Assembly: GCA_030248195.1 (NCBI GenBank)
Contig: JASAND010010815.1
Coordinates: 1 to 64,000, forward strand
Direction of reading: 5' to 3'
Length of the DNA: 64,000 bases
Origin: Trissonchulus latispiculum
Lineage: Eukaryota; Nematoda; Enoplea; Enoplida; Ironidae
A program made the translations under genes and the position numbers. Shown piece by piece: positions 11,637 through 24,079 of this stretch. The number at the start of each line of letters is the position of its first letter. The first letter of the stretch is position 1. The notes under the pieces were generated by a model that searched no databases, was not told the DNA's origin, and saw only the letters and a list, made by a program, of their open reading frames with translations.

Positions 11637-11990
11637 TTGCGTAACGGTGTTCCGACCACAAAACGCGAATGTTCCCTTTTTGGGGTGTCTACCAAATCGA
11701 CAGCACATACTCCCCCCGTTTGGTGGGGGTAGCCAAAAATGGCCGTTTGGTGGGGGGGGGGGGGTGGTAGGCAACAGCCAATCAGATTGCAAACCTCCCT
11801 CGTTGGGAGGGGGTCTAGCAAGAGATTACGGTAGTTTCAGCTTATTTCCAAAAAAGGGTTCCAGTTTGGGGCGCTAAAAGTTGTTCCCGTTTGGGGGGGG
11901 GGGGGTTCCAACAGCCAATCAGAATGAGCCATACTTAGCGTGCTTTGGAAACATTCGCGTGTTGGGGTCGGAGCACCGTTACGCGTGGCG
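11637..11990. mobile_element. Short inverted-repeat element with poly-G tracts
   Basis: GCGTAACGGTGTTCCGACC near 11639 is matched inversely by GGTCGGAGCACCGTTACGC near 11966. The next ~20 bp (CGCGAATGTT) also match inversely. Inside are two diverged copies of a block with CGTTTGG, a 12-13-base G run, and CAACAGCCAATCAGA. No target duplication was resolved. Confidence 0.6.
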
Positions 11991-13275
11991 TCTGGTGGCT
12001 TACTCTTCTTCTATGATATAAGAGGGGATTTTTATGGACTCTTGATAGTAGTATAATCCACCACCCCTTCGCCCGTAGAAACTAATATGATTATGTGTTG
12101 AACGATGAAATAAATATTTAGATTTCTTGTCATATTGCAAGGGCATTTTTAATCAATAACCCTGACAGGTCATCAGCGACAGGTTATGACGTAATCATTT
12201 TAATGCCTTTTTATATCACGTGATATACACTCAGTGCCAAAACTAGCTAACTCTTAGCTAGCTATAGATGTCGTCATAATTTCAGGACTTCATACTGGAA
12301 TTAACTAGATTAACTGTGTCACGCTGCCCACGGGCGCTAGCTACGCTGATTGCGCAGGCGTGCAGCGATTACGTAATCACCCCTGTCCGCCGCGCCGTCC
12401 GAACACTATTTATGATTTATTAATTATGTAAACATTAACTCTTGCTGATTTTACAGCGTGGGCATGGTCTGTTTTTTTATATATAGATAGGTTTCAAGTC
12501 ATTTATAAAATACGACAAATTCAGAATTACAAATAGCAAACCCACAATTACAACACACAGAAATAGGGACCATGGTAACAGTAAGAACGAATACGATATA
12601 AACTACAACACGCTCAAACCTATAGCAATAAAATAGCTCAGACTGTATCTCTTAGGGGCAGATGTGATTAATTATCAGGCTACAAAAATAAACCAATGAA
12701 ACATAGAGTTTGCATCAAGTATCTGAGGACCCAAAACCATTGTCATTTCTTACCGACATACCCAAATCAGAGCATTCAATTATCTTTTGGAACAATCTCA
12801 CAAATAATCTGCTCCATTTTATTAACTTTCTTAATGATATATCTATTAGATCCGTTGTTAAAAATCACAACACAGATATTTCCTAAATAACAAAGTATGT
12901 TAGACAACGGTTGTTTACTTTGTTACCCTTTCTCAACAAAAATCCTTGCCAATTAAAAATGACAGATGCATACAACAAACACTTAAAGCTACCGCAAATA
13001 GTTTCGCGGGTCCCTTCTGTCTACAAAATTGAATAATAATAAAATATGAACCAGTTATAAAAATGGTATTACTGACTTTAATTGCAAAAGCCTTCGTTTT
13101 AAACACAATGCTTATAACCGTGCAAGATAGTATGATAAAGATACCTGTAGTCTGAATCTACTAGTCCGGCACCTACATCAATACTAGTTCAAGACCTATT
13201 TGAAAATGTGTATAATTTTTTTCCTAATCCTAATAATGGCCTTTAGGTTTTAGGTTTAGGTTGGAATTGTCTTTA

Positions 13276-13558
13276 TAGGTGAAACGGTTGAAATTACGAA
13301 GAATCATCTAATAACCGAGATCCATTCGTTTGGTCCTCGACGCCGAATGATGTGTGAGTTATACGTTTTGGACCAATCACAGCCCGACAAATTTGTTGCC
13401 GACGTATCGAAAGCTAAAATTTCCTTTTGGTACAATGAATAGATGGAAATAAATAGTTGTTTACCTACCTTAATCGACAGAATCGATGTTATTAGGAAGA
13501 TGCAAACCAACACACAGTTTGATGAGGTTTGTGTCTACTTTGTAGTAGTTTCTGCTTA
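13276..13558 (+). pseudogene. Exon-like frame in left foldback arm
   Basis: After an acceptor-like TTTATAG near 13279 the frame reads GETVEITKNHLITEI and continues through MMCELYVLDQSQPDKFVADV to NTQFDE. A donor-like GAG|GTTTGT follows near 13525. A TAG at 13442-13444 interrupts it here. The right arm has an uninterrupted version on the minus strand (16264-16543). The amino-acid composition looks like genuine protein and I do not recognise the family. The antiparallel frame on the opposite strand is also open, but is more likely its shadow. Confidence 0.35.
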
Positions 13559-15884
13559 ATTTATTATAGTTGGACTGTACTAAATGTAAGCAAATTAGTT
13601 TGATGATGGACGCTGATTGCGCAGGCGTGCAGCGATTACGTAATCACCCCTCTCCGCCGCGCCGTCCGAACACTATTTATGATTTATTATTTGTGTAAAC
13701 ATTAACTCTTGCTAATTTTACAGCGTGGGCATGGTCTGTTTTGTATGTATAGATTATATATATAGATATTTTTATATATAGATTAGTATTTAATATGTAG
13801 AAACATAAACTACTACGCAATCCCCCCCGCCGCGCCCTCCGAACATTATCTATGATTTATTAATGACGTAAAAAAATTAAGTCTTGCTGATTTTACAGCG
13901 TGGCCATGGTCTGTTGTTTGTAGATTAAAATTTAATATTTAGAAACGTAAACTACTGCGCAATCTGCCTGCCAATCGCTGCCGCCGACTCTCCATTTTGC
14001 TTATCCTAACTATCTACGCCCCCTTTTAAATCATTTTTGTTAAATGTATCAGAAATCCTTTAAATCATTTTACATGCAAAAGCGGAGAAGTGCAACTCCC
14101 TGTGCTGTGCCACCTCGCTGCCTCAACGTGATCGTTGTTAATATGAATATATTATTTTATTTAGCATTAAGCAATGTTCAAGAAAACGTCTATACAGGTT
14201 TCAGTTCATCTTTAAATACGACAAATTCAGAATTACAAATTGCAAAAACTACAATTAAAACACACAGAAATCGAGGCATAAAGCCTACAATCAAATTAAA
14301 CCATTAGATGAGTTTAGCGACATTTGCTTACCCAAAAGATAACAATCCTAAACCAAATCTATACAGAAAAAACCTGAAAACTTTTGTAGAAAGCCGGATA
14401 TAAGCTATAAAATAGACATAGAGAACCACAGCAAAACAAAACTCGGACTATGTCAATATCAATTAAACCATCAAATATCTTGAAATAAAATACAAAAATT
14501 CGACTCATCTAACACCCGACACTGTCTTCTAACTAAATTGAGGTAATAGTCAGATATCGGTAAGTCGAAAACGCACTTCAAAAATTCATCATGATGAAGA
14601 AGCACTACTTGGAGACGCTTTCAGAACCTCCATGAACATTCTTCGTAGAGCAGCCAGCTAAACAAATCTGAGTTTCTTTATAATTCGGGCACATTCTTTG
14701 ACAGAAACCATTGGACAAAACATAGGAAAATAAAACCTGTTTGCTAAATTATACCGCAACTACAAAGATGCACTGTTGCCCTCATCGTAGGTGATGGTCG
14801 GTGGAATCAACTTGGCTTCGGTAACGGTAGACAAAACCAGAGTCCAAACCTAAGCTTTTATTAAATTCAGAATTCCAAATGATTTCAAGCAATCACATAT
14901 CATTATTTGTTTTCATAAAAACAATAACATATAGTGCTTTGGAATAACTAACATATTCAGGCTGGTAAAATTGGAAATTTTAGTCTAAATGTCAAATATC
15001 TACAAACGTTTAACTTAAAATTTAAATATACCTGCTTGTAGTCAGCCCCTACTGCTTCTTACATCAGGAATACCCAGTTACACAGCGAAATTAACGATTA
15101 AATTATTCCTATAAATGCTTGAATTGCAATATTCTGGACTACATCCACAATCGCGATTCATCAACATACAGCCGGCATTATCTGACTGATGCAAACAAGT
15201 ACATCCAACCCCACATTGTCAATATCATCTTAGCGTATTTTTAAAATCATAAACCTTATTTGCATGAATCGCTCAACATTAACGCTTGCCCTCTTCAGAA
15301 GATAGTACGGTAGTAGACCCAGAGTCAGAAGCGTCCGCACAAGAAGCTTATAAATCTGAAACATTGATCTGCTTTTGGCGCAAACTAAATCTGATATGCC
15401 CTTTCTCCATTCTATCAATATTTGCTGGCATCTTTGGTACCCGATGCACCCAGAACGTTAGAAGCCGTCAAAGTTGGAAAAACTACGAATTTTTGCTTAA
15501 CGTTCACTGCAGAAAAGCAACAAATAGATTTATAGGTTGGAAAAGTTAATTTTGAGACGGTGTAAACTATACGTTAGTTTAATGTGCATCACCTTCTGTA
15601 TCAGCTAGAGGAACGACGTTTTCGCCGACGGACCACAGCCGGCTCAAAATTAGTTTGAATGCAGCGCTCGAACAGGGCTTGAAATCATAAAAATTTTCAT
15701 TGTAATGAAAATGCTATAGAAACTCGACTTTTCAAGCAGGTGTGGAAATATTCTTCCAAAATAGGGTGGACATCTTGAACAAGAAAGAATCAAATGCCCA
15801 GACTGCCAACCGGCAACTGGGCCCTGTGTCAAACATACGATGACAAAAATCGCCATTTGGGCAATGACTTACGTCGTCAAAATT

Positions 15885-16170
15885 CTCCAGACGAACGCAG
15901 GACCGCGACTGAATTAAAGTTGGTTAGCTGGAACTATCACAGCTAAGTAATAACAGCTGTTATTTTGGGTTATTGCTTGCTACACTAGTCAACAATAACA
16001 ATTGGTGCAATTGAAACCTCACTTCAGATATAGAATTTGTCAGCTGTCCTTGTAATTGTTGACTAAGTGTAGCAAGAAATAACAATAATAACTGCTGTTG
16101 TTACTTTGCTGTTAAAGTTCCAGCTAACCAACTTTAAGTCAGTCGTGGTCCTGCTTTCGTCTCGAGAATT
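15885..16170. mobile_element. Foldback MITE, ~285 bp, in the loop of the 5.1-kb element
   Basis: AGACGAACGCAGGACCGCGA near 15889 is matched inversely by the complement of TCAGTCGTGGTCCTGC near 16140-16155. Matching continues inward through AAAGTTGGTTAGCTGGAAC and AACAATAACAATTG-type blocks to a short loop. The element is non-coding. Its flanks are themselves palindromic, so the exact end is uncertain. Confidence 0.65.
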
Positions 16171-16263
16171 GTTACGGATGCACCATCCGGTATTAAAGGG
16201 TTAGTTTGTTTTAAATTCTTGAAACTAATTTGCTTACATTTAGTACAGTCCAACTATAATAAA

Positions 16264-16543
16264 TTAAGCAGAAACTACTACAAAGTAGACACAAACCTCA
16301 TCAAACTGTGTGTTGGTTTGCATCTTCCTAATAACATCGATTCTGTCGATTAAGGTAGGTAAACAACTATTTATTTCCATCAATTCATTGTACCAAAAGG
16401 AAATTTTAGCTTTCGATACGTCGGCAACAAATTTGTCGGGCTGTGATTGGTCCAAAACGTATAACTCACACATCATTCGGCGTCGAGGACCAAACGAATG
16501 GATCTCGGTTATTAGATGATTCTTCGTAATTTCAACCGTTTCA
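16264..16543 (-). pseudogene. Exon-like frame in right foldback arm (uninterrupted copy)
   Basis: This is the minus-strand counterpart of the exon-like frame at 13.3 kb, without the internal stop. It includes MMCELYVLDQSQ, then KISFWYNELMEINSC, LPTLIDRIDVIRKM and QTNTQFDE. Acceptor-like and donor-like dinucleotides flank it as in the other arm. It may be a host exon carried by the element, or part of the element's own spliced gene. No known domain was recognised. Confidence 0.35.
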
Positions 16544-17459
16544 CCTATAAAGACAACTCCAACCTAAACCTAAAACCTAAAGGCCATTATTAGGATTAGG
16601 AAAAAAATTATACACATTTTCAAATAGGTCTTGAACTAGTATTGATGTAGGTGCCGGACTAGTAGATTCAGACTACAGATATCTTTATCATACTATCTTG
16701 CACGGTTATAGCATTGTGTTTAAAACGAAGGCTTTTGCAATTAAAGTCAGTAATACCATTTTTATAACTGGTTCATATTTTATTATTATTCAATTTTGTA
16801 GACAGAAGGGACCCGCGAAACTATTTGCGGTAGCTTTAAGTGTTTGTTGTATGCATCTGTCATTTTTAATTGGCAAGGATTTTTGTTGAGAAAGGGTAAC
16901 AAAGTAAACAACCGTTGTCTAACATACTTTGTTATTTAGGAAATATCTGTGTTGTGATTTTTAACAACGGATCTAATAGATATATCATTAAGAAAGTTAA
17001 TAAAATGGAGCAGATTATTTGTGAGATTGTTCAAAAAGATAATTGAATGCTCTGATTTGGGTATGTCGGTAAGAAATGACAATGGTTTTGGGTCCTCAGA
17101 TACTTGATGCAAACTCTATGTTTCATTGGTTTATTTTTGTAGCCTGATAATTAATCACATCTGCCCCTAAGAGATACAGTCTGAGCTATTTTATTGCTAT
17201 AGGTTTGAGCGTGTTGTAGTTTATATCGTATTCGTTCTTACTGTTACCATGGTCCCTATTTCTGTGTGTTGTAATTGTGGGTTTGCTATTTGTAATTCTG
17301 AATTTGTCGTATTTTATAAATGACTTGAAACCTATCTATATATAAAAAACAGAACATGCCCACGCTGTAAAATCAGCAAGAGTTAATGTTTACATAATTA
17401 ATAAATCATAAATAGTGTTCGGACGGCGCGGCGGAGAGGGGCGATTACGTAATCGCTGC

Positions 17460-18590
17460 GTAATCTTGGTCAACACCTATGACTATTTGGCCAATCACCA
17501 ATCCAGTAATCGAACGACCTCACAATGGCTAAGCTTCCTTTAGTCCACTCTTCATTAGCCAAATACTGCAAAACCAAGCCCACCTAACGCAGGCACGAAC
17601 ATATTACCGCAATTTGTGTCACGACAACAGCATTCAGTAAACATGAGACGGGCGGTTTTTTGCATAAGAAACCTTGGAACGTGTAGCGTGTCGATTAAGG
17701 AGGGATGATTTTCGAAGCCCAAAGTTGGTCCAGCCAAATGAGGTTTTTTGAAAATTTCCATGCTCCACGGAAAACAGTCAATTTAGTGGGATGTATAATG
17801 CTAAATCGGGGTCGCTGAAGAGGATGATCCTGGTCGCAGCGCTGTTATCGTGATGTACTGTTGTGCAGCAATCATAGCACTCTGGCTAAAGACTTACTGT
17901 AAACAGTTAAGAATATAAAACTTTGTAATATATAATGGCATCTGTAGTAAGAGGAAACCATGGTTGTGTTAGTTAGTGCATTCTTTAGCTTCTGTCGTAC
18001 TGTACGTGCTGTCTTAAAACAAGCACTAGCACCGTTAGGGGCTTTCTTCCCCACAACATCATTCCATTGATTATGGTTTGAACATTGCCCCTCCCTCAGG
18101 GTTTTTCGTTGCCGACCTTCAATATTAGAACGCATTGGATCGATATATAACAAAAATTAGTATAAATCAGGTATAAATATCTTACACAAGTAAATACAAG
18201 TAAAAGCCATAAACTGGTGCTGAAATCGTTTACGTATAAACGTAAATAAACGTAAAAGTTAGTAATTTAAAAGGTTTTTGGCAAGATGTGGCCTAAGGTG
18301 TGGCCTAAAATCTTTGATTATTGCGAGTTAAATCTTCCTGTTGCACCACACCGACTTCGTCTCCATCCAAACTCGAGTGTTGTGGTCCCATCCTTCATCT
18401 CAGCTTATGTAATTGTCGTTACTTAAATACTCCCAGCCCATATTCCAACTGCAACCAGGCCCTCCCGGATTACTGTAATTGACAAGTTCAACATTTTCAG
18501 GACGGCTTTATTGATGTGACTGTGCATTTTCAGGATGTGAATGTCAGGAAACATGCAAAATATTATAAATTATTACAATGCATATTGATA
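17460..18590. other. No gene seen
   Basis: Mixed-composition sequence with short frames only and no recognised domain or closed repeat boundary. Confidence 0.4.
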
Positions 18591-18602
18591 GTAAGTATAT
18601 CA

Positions 18603-18800
18603 CGCATGGGCAATGCCAGCACAACTCCGTCACATGTGCAGGCTACGAAATTGTTATCCCAGCGCAGTGCGCAGCAGAAATTGTCCCTCCGCGCAGCAAA
18701 AGTTTTAAACCGAGCAGCAGAAATTTAACACTCGTGCAGCAAAAATGTACCCCAAACAGCATATTGTTACCCTGCGCAGCAAGATTTTAACCGCGTTTAG
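18603..18800. mobile_element. hAT-like element end with GCGCAGC iterons
   Basis: CATGGGCAATGCC near 18606 matches the inverted right end of the ~5.3-kb hAT element (GGCATTGCCCATG near 32071). It is followed by at least five GCGCAGCAAAA- or GAGCAGCAGAA-type motifs at intervals of roughly 20-30 bp. The same motif type crowds the right end of the large hAT element. hAT transposases are known to bind such subterminal repeats. The opposite end of this copy was not found. Confidence 0.5.
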
Positions 18801-20210
18801 CAAAGCTGTTAAATATGAATACACTATTCTTTTAGTTTTGAGCTCACCTTCCGTTCCAGATAAGTATTGCGCACGAGAGATAGGATTAGTACAGTCATTC
18901 TAGTTTAAAATTTCGCCCAATCAAACATATCAAAAGTATGATCTAAGAGCCAGTTTACTTGGAAGCAGCCTTCTGCAATGCTTTCATTAAATTCGACGTA
19001 CCAAAATAGTTTTTGCATCAGTTCCGTATTTGGGACGTTCGGGGCATATAAAAGCAGTAAAGCAATTGCTTGCAGTTCTGAAGGAAGAATAAACTAAATG
19101 TATTTTTGTCCGTTATCATTGTCTGACTAACTCGGACAGTGTCCATTTAAGTCAATACGCAACGAATTTGTCTAACAGGACCATTTCCCACTGACACAAG
19201 TGCAAGATAGTAGCTGTCCAAAGTAGGGCCATCAGCGAAATTGCTCCGTCACAACAGACGGCTAAGCTGGCACAAATCAGTGTATTCCGATGTTATTAAT
19301 CTGTTTTTGGATGAGCTTAACAAAACCTCCTTTATTTTTACGGGATTGAAGTGACCATCAGTTCTTGATTCCGGTGCTGGAGTTTGATGATTGTACGGTA
19401 GTGATAAGGTGTCGTCGCATTCAGTCCGCGCAGAATATGCTCATTTAGAAGGCTGAATATGCCCAGTTTTCAGAAATTCAGCTTGCTTTGTTTAAAGGAT
19501 TGGGTGTCGATTGAGCCAATGTATTGTTTGTGAAAGATTTATGACTCCGTAGCTTACACGTAAGGAGAACTAGAAACTACAAACGTCAAATCTATGAACC
19601 TTATAAAATTAAAATCATAGTGCAAAAACACTTGAATCTTTCGTTTAAATATAGACAGCTTATGCAAAATGTAGATATTGCTTTTAATCTTTGAGTTACT
19701 GAATTTTTGCAAGTTTGAAGTATCAAGTTAATTTTAGTTAATGTAGTTAGTACTTTTTGATAAAATTAGTTTAACTTTGAATTCATTGAATTATTATAAA
19801 TATCTTCAAGTTAACTTTGAAAATAAAATTAGCATTTTGGCTTGAAATGGAAGAGCTTCGAAATGAAGTGATTTTAAGTTTTAGTATAAATTGCTGTAAA
19901 GATTAGCTTTAACCTTTAATTTATTCAAGAATTGTCGAAAATTAGCTGACTTTGTAAATTTAGAATGTAAGTTACACATGCGATCAGATCTGTGAACAGC
20001 ATTATTTATAATTTAATTTAAATTTTTGTTTTAAAGTTTTAAATTTAGAAATTTAATTTCAAAGAAGTTCTAAATTTTGCAAAACATAAAGTCAAATTTA
20101 AAAGCTATAGTTAGATACGTAAACTTGGAATCATGTATATACATTGCTATTGAGTTGATTTTACTATTGTACCAATTTTGCGGCTTGTATGAAATGTATA
20201 TTTGGTAGAC
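18800..20210. other. AT-rich stretch without recognised gene
   Basis: Only short frames occur. From about 19680 onward the DNA is A/T-homopolymer-rich. Nothing could be assigned. Confidence 0.4.
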
Positions 20211-20212
20211 AG

Positions 20213-21175
20213 ATAGCGAAGTTAAACACTCCTAGTGTCTAACTAGTGTCTAGTCATTTTAGACACTTCGCAAAGTGCCTAGACACATTGCGAAAATTTT
20301 GTCAGAGTGATGTTTTTCTGCAATGTGTCTAGGTACTTCGCGAAATGTCTGACCTTCATTAGACACATGCAGAAAATTTCAATTGTCATGAACTATGACT
20401 CCAATCAATTTATTTGTTGACACAACTGTTTGAATTTAAAATATTTTGTTTTTACATATTATACTGGACACTTGCGTATACTGACATTTCTACAGTCTAT
20501 TGTAACAAAGTCAAAACAACAAGATTAAATTATTTAAATTAGCAATTAAATTCTGCACAATCTTTGGAAAAATCAATCGTATTTTTGCAAAAACCTTTCA
20601 GTCATTACAAGCACAGAAATAACGTCAAAAGTTGAGAAAACTAGCCGAAATTCAGGTTGCGCTTACATGTAGGAAAAATGCTGGATATCCTTCTAATTTT
20701 AAAAGATATCATTTCAGATGTTGTCCAGCACAGCTCTGTCGTTCAAAAAATTTGGAACAAACACATCAAACTGCCAAAATTCGGAAAAAGCAATTGAAAC
20801 TGTTAATTGCAAAAGATGGTGTTCAAAATTAATGTCAAATCTCTTGAATTCTTTGACGCAATTTTTGTGATTACAAATTTTCTGAACCACAGAGCTGTAT
20901 AAGTATCCAGTAAAATATGTAAAATCTAAATATTTCAAACTTCCGAAAACTGAACCATATTTGTGTCAACAAATAAATTGATTAGAGTCGCATAGTTCAT
21001 GACAAATTAAATTTTCTGCATGTCTAATGAAGGTTAGACACTTCACGAAGTGCCTAGACACGTTGCAGAAAAACGTCACTCTGACAACATTTTCGCAATG
21101 TGTCTAGGCACTTTGCGAATTATCTAAAATGACTAGAGACTTCTAGAAGTGTCTAACTTCGTTATCTGTCTACCA
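20213..21175. mobile_element. Foldback element, ~0.96 kb
   Basis: TGGTAGACAGATAGCGAAGT at the left is matched inversely by ACTTCG-TTATCTGTCTACCA at the right. The complement continues inward for several hundred bases. It includes repeated TGTCTAGGCACTTYGCGAA-type blocks and a second inverted zone (TCAATTTATTTGTTGACACAA near 20405 and 20970). GTATAT occurs on both flanks and may be the target duplication. A frame at 20632-20832 lies in an arm and is not supported. Confidence 0.7.
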
Positions 21176-21628
21176 CGTATATAACTTATGCGAAAACTAC
21201 TGTCTCCCTCTTTCTTCAATTAAAAAGGCAATTTGTAAAAGGAATAGGATTGCGATAGATTTGGAAACAGGAAGAGAACAAAGGAAACACTTAAGAGAGG
21301 TCAACTGTCAAATTTCAATGCATTGGCTCAAAGGGCACTTTTCCGTTTAACTGACCAAGGCAAAAATTCTACTGTGCACGTGAACAATTAAAAGTGTATA
21401 TATATTTGTGTGTGTTTTGCTTGCACGGCTTGTGTACACACATATAGGTACAGTATATAAGTTTTCGTTATCATGTTTTGCACTATTTACATTCGCCAAA
21501 ATCAGCCAACACACTCAGAAGCCATAGACTTATGCATATTTACATTCATCTGTTCGCGTGCACACGTCAACTTCTACACTGGTCAGTTAGTGGCCTCTAG
21601 CGTCTCCTAGACCTTATTCAATAGCGCT

Positions 21629-22626
21629 TTAAGGTGGTGGTATCCTTTTGTGCAGTGCTTTTGTGGTGATTTTTTTGAAACGCTATAACTTTCGCAATTG
21701 TGGGAGTTGCAAAGAGCTTTATACATCGTTTTAAAGTTTATTATCTGTACATTCACATGAGCTTACAGAACTGGCAAAATTAGCAAAAAAATAGCAGAAA
21801 TTTTCTGACATGCTGACATCTAACAGGATGAATATAGACCAAACATTTTTGAACATCGATTTCTCAAAACTGAAGAATCGGCCAAAAGTTCTTTTTGTGC
21901 CACGATATGAAGGACATATGGGTCGAGGGACGTTTTTTTTGGATTTGGCTCAGCAGGTCTTAACGGTCGAGAAAATCGGCCAAATGCACAGCAACACGAA
22001 ACTTCGCAACTTCGCATTGAGTTTTCTTGCTACTCAATATGTTTTAGCCCAAACCAAGAAAACCGTCCCTCCGCAGAAGTGCGAACTTCGATTCTGCCGA
22101 AGATCTCCGGAATCCGTCGAGTAGTTTTTGAGAAATCGATGTTCGAAACAAAATCATCGCAGTTTCGCCAAAATGGTTTTTCGGCCAAATCTCTAGTTAA
22201 AAGAAATAAAGTCCGGCTAATAGACATTCAAAAAACGTGCATTTGGACGATGTATCGATTGAGTATAACTAAGCCAAGTTTGTCCTTAACATGTTGCAGT
22301 AATTTTGAAAAAAAATATTTCCTCGAAAATGGCCATTTTTTGACCCTAAAAACAGTTTTTTGCTTATACTGACTTAACCACTGGACATAGCTCAAAGGTT
22401 GTAAGAGCAAAAATGATCATTTTCTTGTCCTCTTTCCAGTCATGCCAACCAATCCCGTGTCTTGTCTACCTACTGGGAGCTTAAGAAGCTTTCTTTTGGC
22501 CTAAGAATACGGGTGGTCCTAAAATGTTAGAGCACGGAAATAGGTTATTTTGTAAGTTTTAGCCCTTTGCGTAAAGGATTAAAGCCGTAGGAGTCAAAAA
22601 TACCCGAAAGGAAACCAGCACCTTAA
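21629..22626. mobile_element. TTAA-bounded non-autonomous element, family B
   Basis: It begins TTAAGGTGGTGGTATCCTTT and ends with the near-complement GGAAACCAGCACCTTAA. TTAA flanks it on both sides. A second copy with clear full-length similarity lies at 45235-46248. The TTAA target is typical of piggyBac and Kolobok superfamilies. No transposase is encoded. Frames inside differ between the copies, so they are not genes. Confidence 0.75.
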
Positions 22627-23224
22627 ACAAAGCAAGCAGAATCGCTCTATGATAAGACTTCTAGTTAGCTTGATCTGTTATCTAATTCTAAATTTGAACG
22701 AGCTTGAGCACGAATAACTTAAATATGTTTAAAGCGCTGCAATAGCGTGAGCTCTTGAAAAAAAGGTAATGTGTTTCTAGGCCTGTCTCTACATTTGGCT
22801 GTTTATAACGCAACTGGATGAGTGAGTGATACTAGCAGAGAACCAGTGGACAACATACAAAACGACATAAGTCGTTTCGCATTTCTGAAAAAGAACGTCG
22901 ACCCACTGCGGAAATCATAAAAAGGTAAGCTTATGTTAACAGTAGAAATAAAATGAAATCAAATTACAGTTATAGCACAATACTCCGAAATAGCAACCAA
23001 GACTGCTTTATTAATGAATAGACGTCATTAGTCAAGTGAAGTTAAATCGTTTATTACTTAATGCATTGGCTCACAAAAACACTATACGTTATAACAGTAC
23101 CTTAGTGCCGATGCTCCTATGTTAGATAAACCCTCTGCCGAACTTTATCTCAGGCCAATTGGCACCAGACATGTTAATAGCAACAGACTAGTACATAAAG
23201 ATATTAGGAGAATATATGTATATA

Positions 23225-24050
23225 TAAATATGAGTGAATTTAAACGAACGTGCTCAGAAAAGGAATGATGCAGGTAAGTAGAGCGCTCAGGAATTAATTC
23301 AGTTCCAATCTTTCGAGCATAGGTTAAATAGACATCAAATAGACCACGAACATTGCCGAATACAATATCGTGGATTAACTCTAAGTTAAATAAAATCCAC
23401 CTAAGTTCAAGCGACTGTAGTTAGCACATATCAAATCTTAAATTATAAGGTAAGCGCCAAGTTCTTGTAATCTTTTTGTAAAAGTGCTATGTACATTTTC
23501 TATTAGATCAATTTTTGCGAGAATATATGCAGTCCAAATTTGACTAGTACATTCCAATATCGGTACATAACACGTAACGAGCTGACGAATCCCTGCACTC
23601 AAAGACAGCAAATATATTATCTACGCGGTTGCATGCATTTGCTTTAATAGAAGTGTACACGGTACAGTAGCTATATGTTCTTTGAATTAAAATCACTATT
23701 AAAGTTTACACCCAAGTCTTTCACAGAATTTAAGTCAGATATATTTTCCCAATTTATCTCGAACATAAATTCAGGATTATTTCTACCAAAGTGCACAGTA
23801 CTATATTATGAAAATTCATCTGCATTTTCCAATTAACCCTCCATTCAAAAACTCTATCAAGGGCTAATTGATATTGTTCGGGAGACAAACAGTGTGCCAA
23901 GGGTCCAAACTACTTTGCAGCATCCGAAAATATTGCACTTGCATCCATGAAATTAACAACTTCAAGCAAGTCGTTTACATATACAAGAAACAGAAGCGGA
24001 CCATGTACAGAAACTTAGGGCGCCCCACTAACAACCGGCATTTATTCGGA
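23225..24050 (-). pseudogene. LINE reverse-transcriptase relic
   Basis: Read on the minus strand, motifs of a CR1/Jockey/BovB-like RT appear in order. VSGAP and GPLLFLVYVNDL (23966-24032) represent the PQGSxLGPLLFxxYxNDL block. FSDAAK (about 23913-23930) stands for the FADDTK catalytic box, with the Asp pair lost. LALDRVFEW-NWKMQMNF follows, then SDLNSVKDLGVNFNSDF near 23709. Further on come VPILECTSQIWTAYI and SLELRWILFNLELIHDIVFG near 23398. Several stops and frame changes interrupt it. The part 5' of the RT palm is missing, as expected for 5'-truncated LINE copies. Confidence 0.75.
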
Positions 24051-24079
24051 ATACTTGTTATCAATTTTAAAAGGTTAAA

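Larger units (their letters stand above)
12362..17459. mobile_element. 5.1-kb foldback element with ~1.24-kb arms
   Basis: 12362-13602 and 16225-17459 are inverted copies of each other over essentially their full length, with few differences. Outer ends read GCAGCGATTACGTAATC. The loop (13603-16224) repeats fragments of the same arm: 13628-13745 is another outer end, 13800-13920 a more diverged one, and about 14200-14270 matches arm sequence near 12490-12560. The structure therefore arose by repeated insertion or rearrangement of one family. No transposase was recognised and no clear target duplication was found. An inverted segmental duplication or an assembly artefact are alternatives. Confidence 0.75.

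Noticed and set aside
13235..13262. TTTAGGTTTTAGGTTTAGGTT looked telomere-like
   Set aside because: Only three irregular units, lying inside a foldback arm and repeated inverted at 16.56 kb; not a telomeric array.
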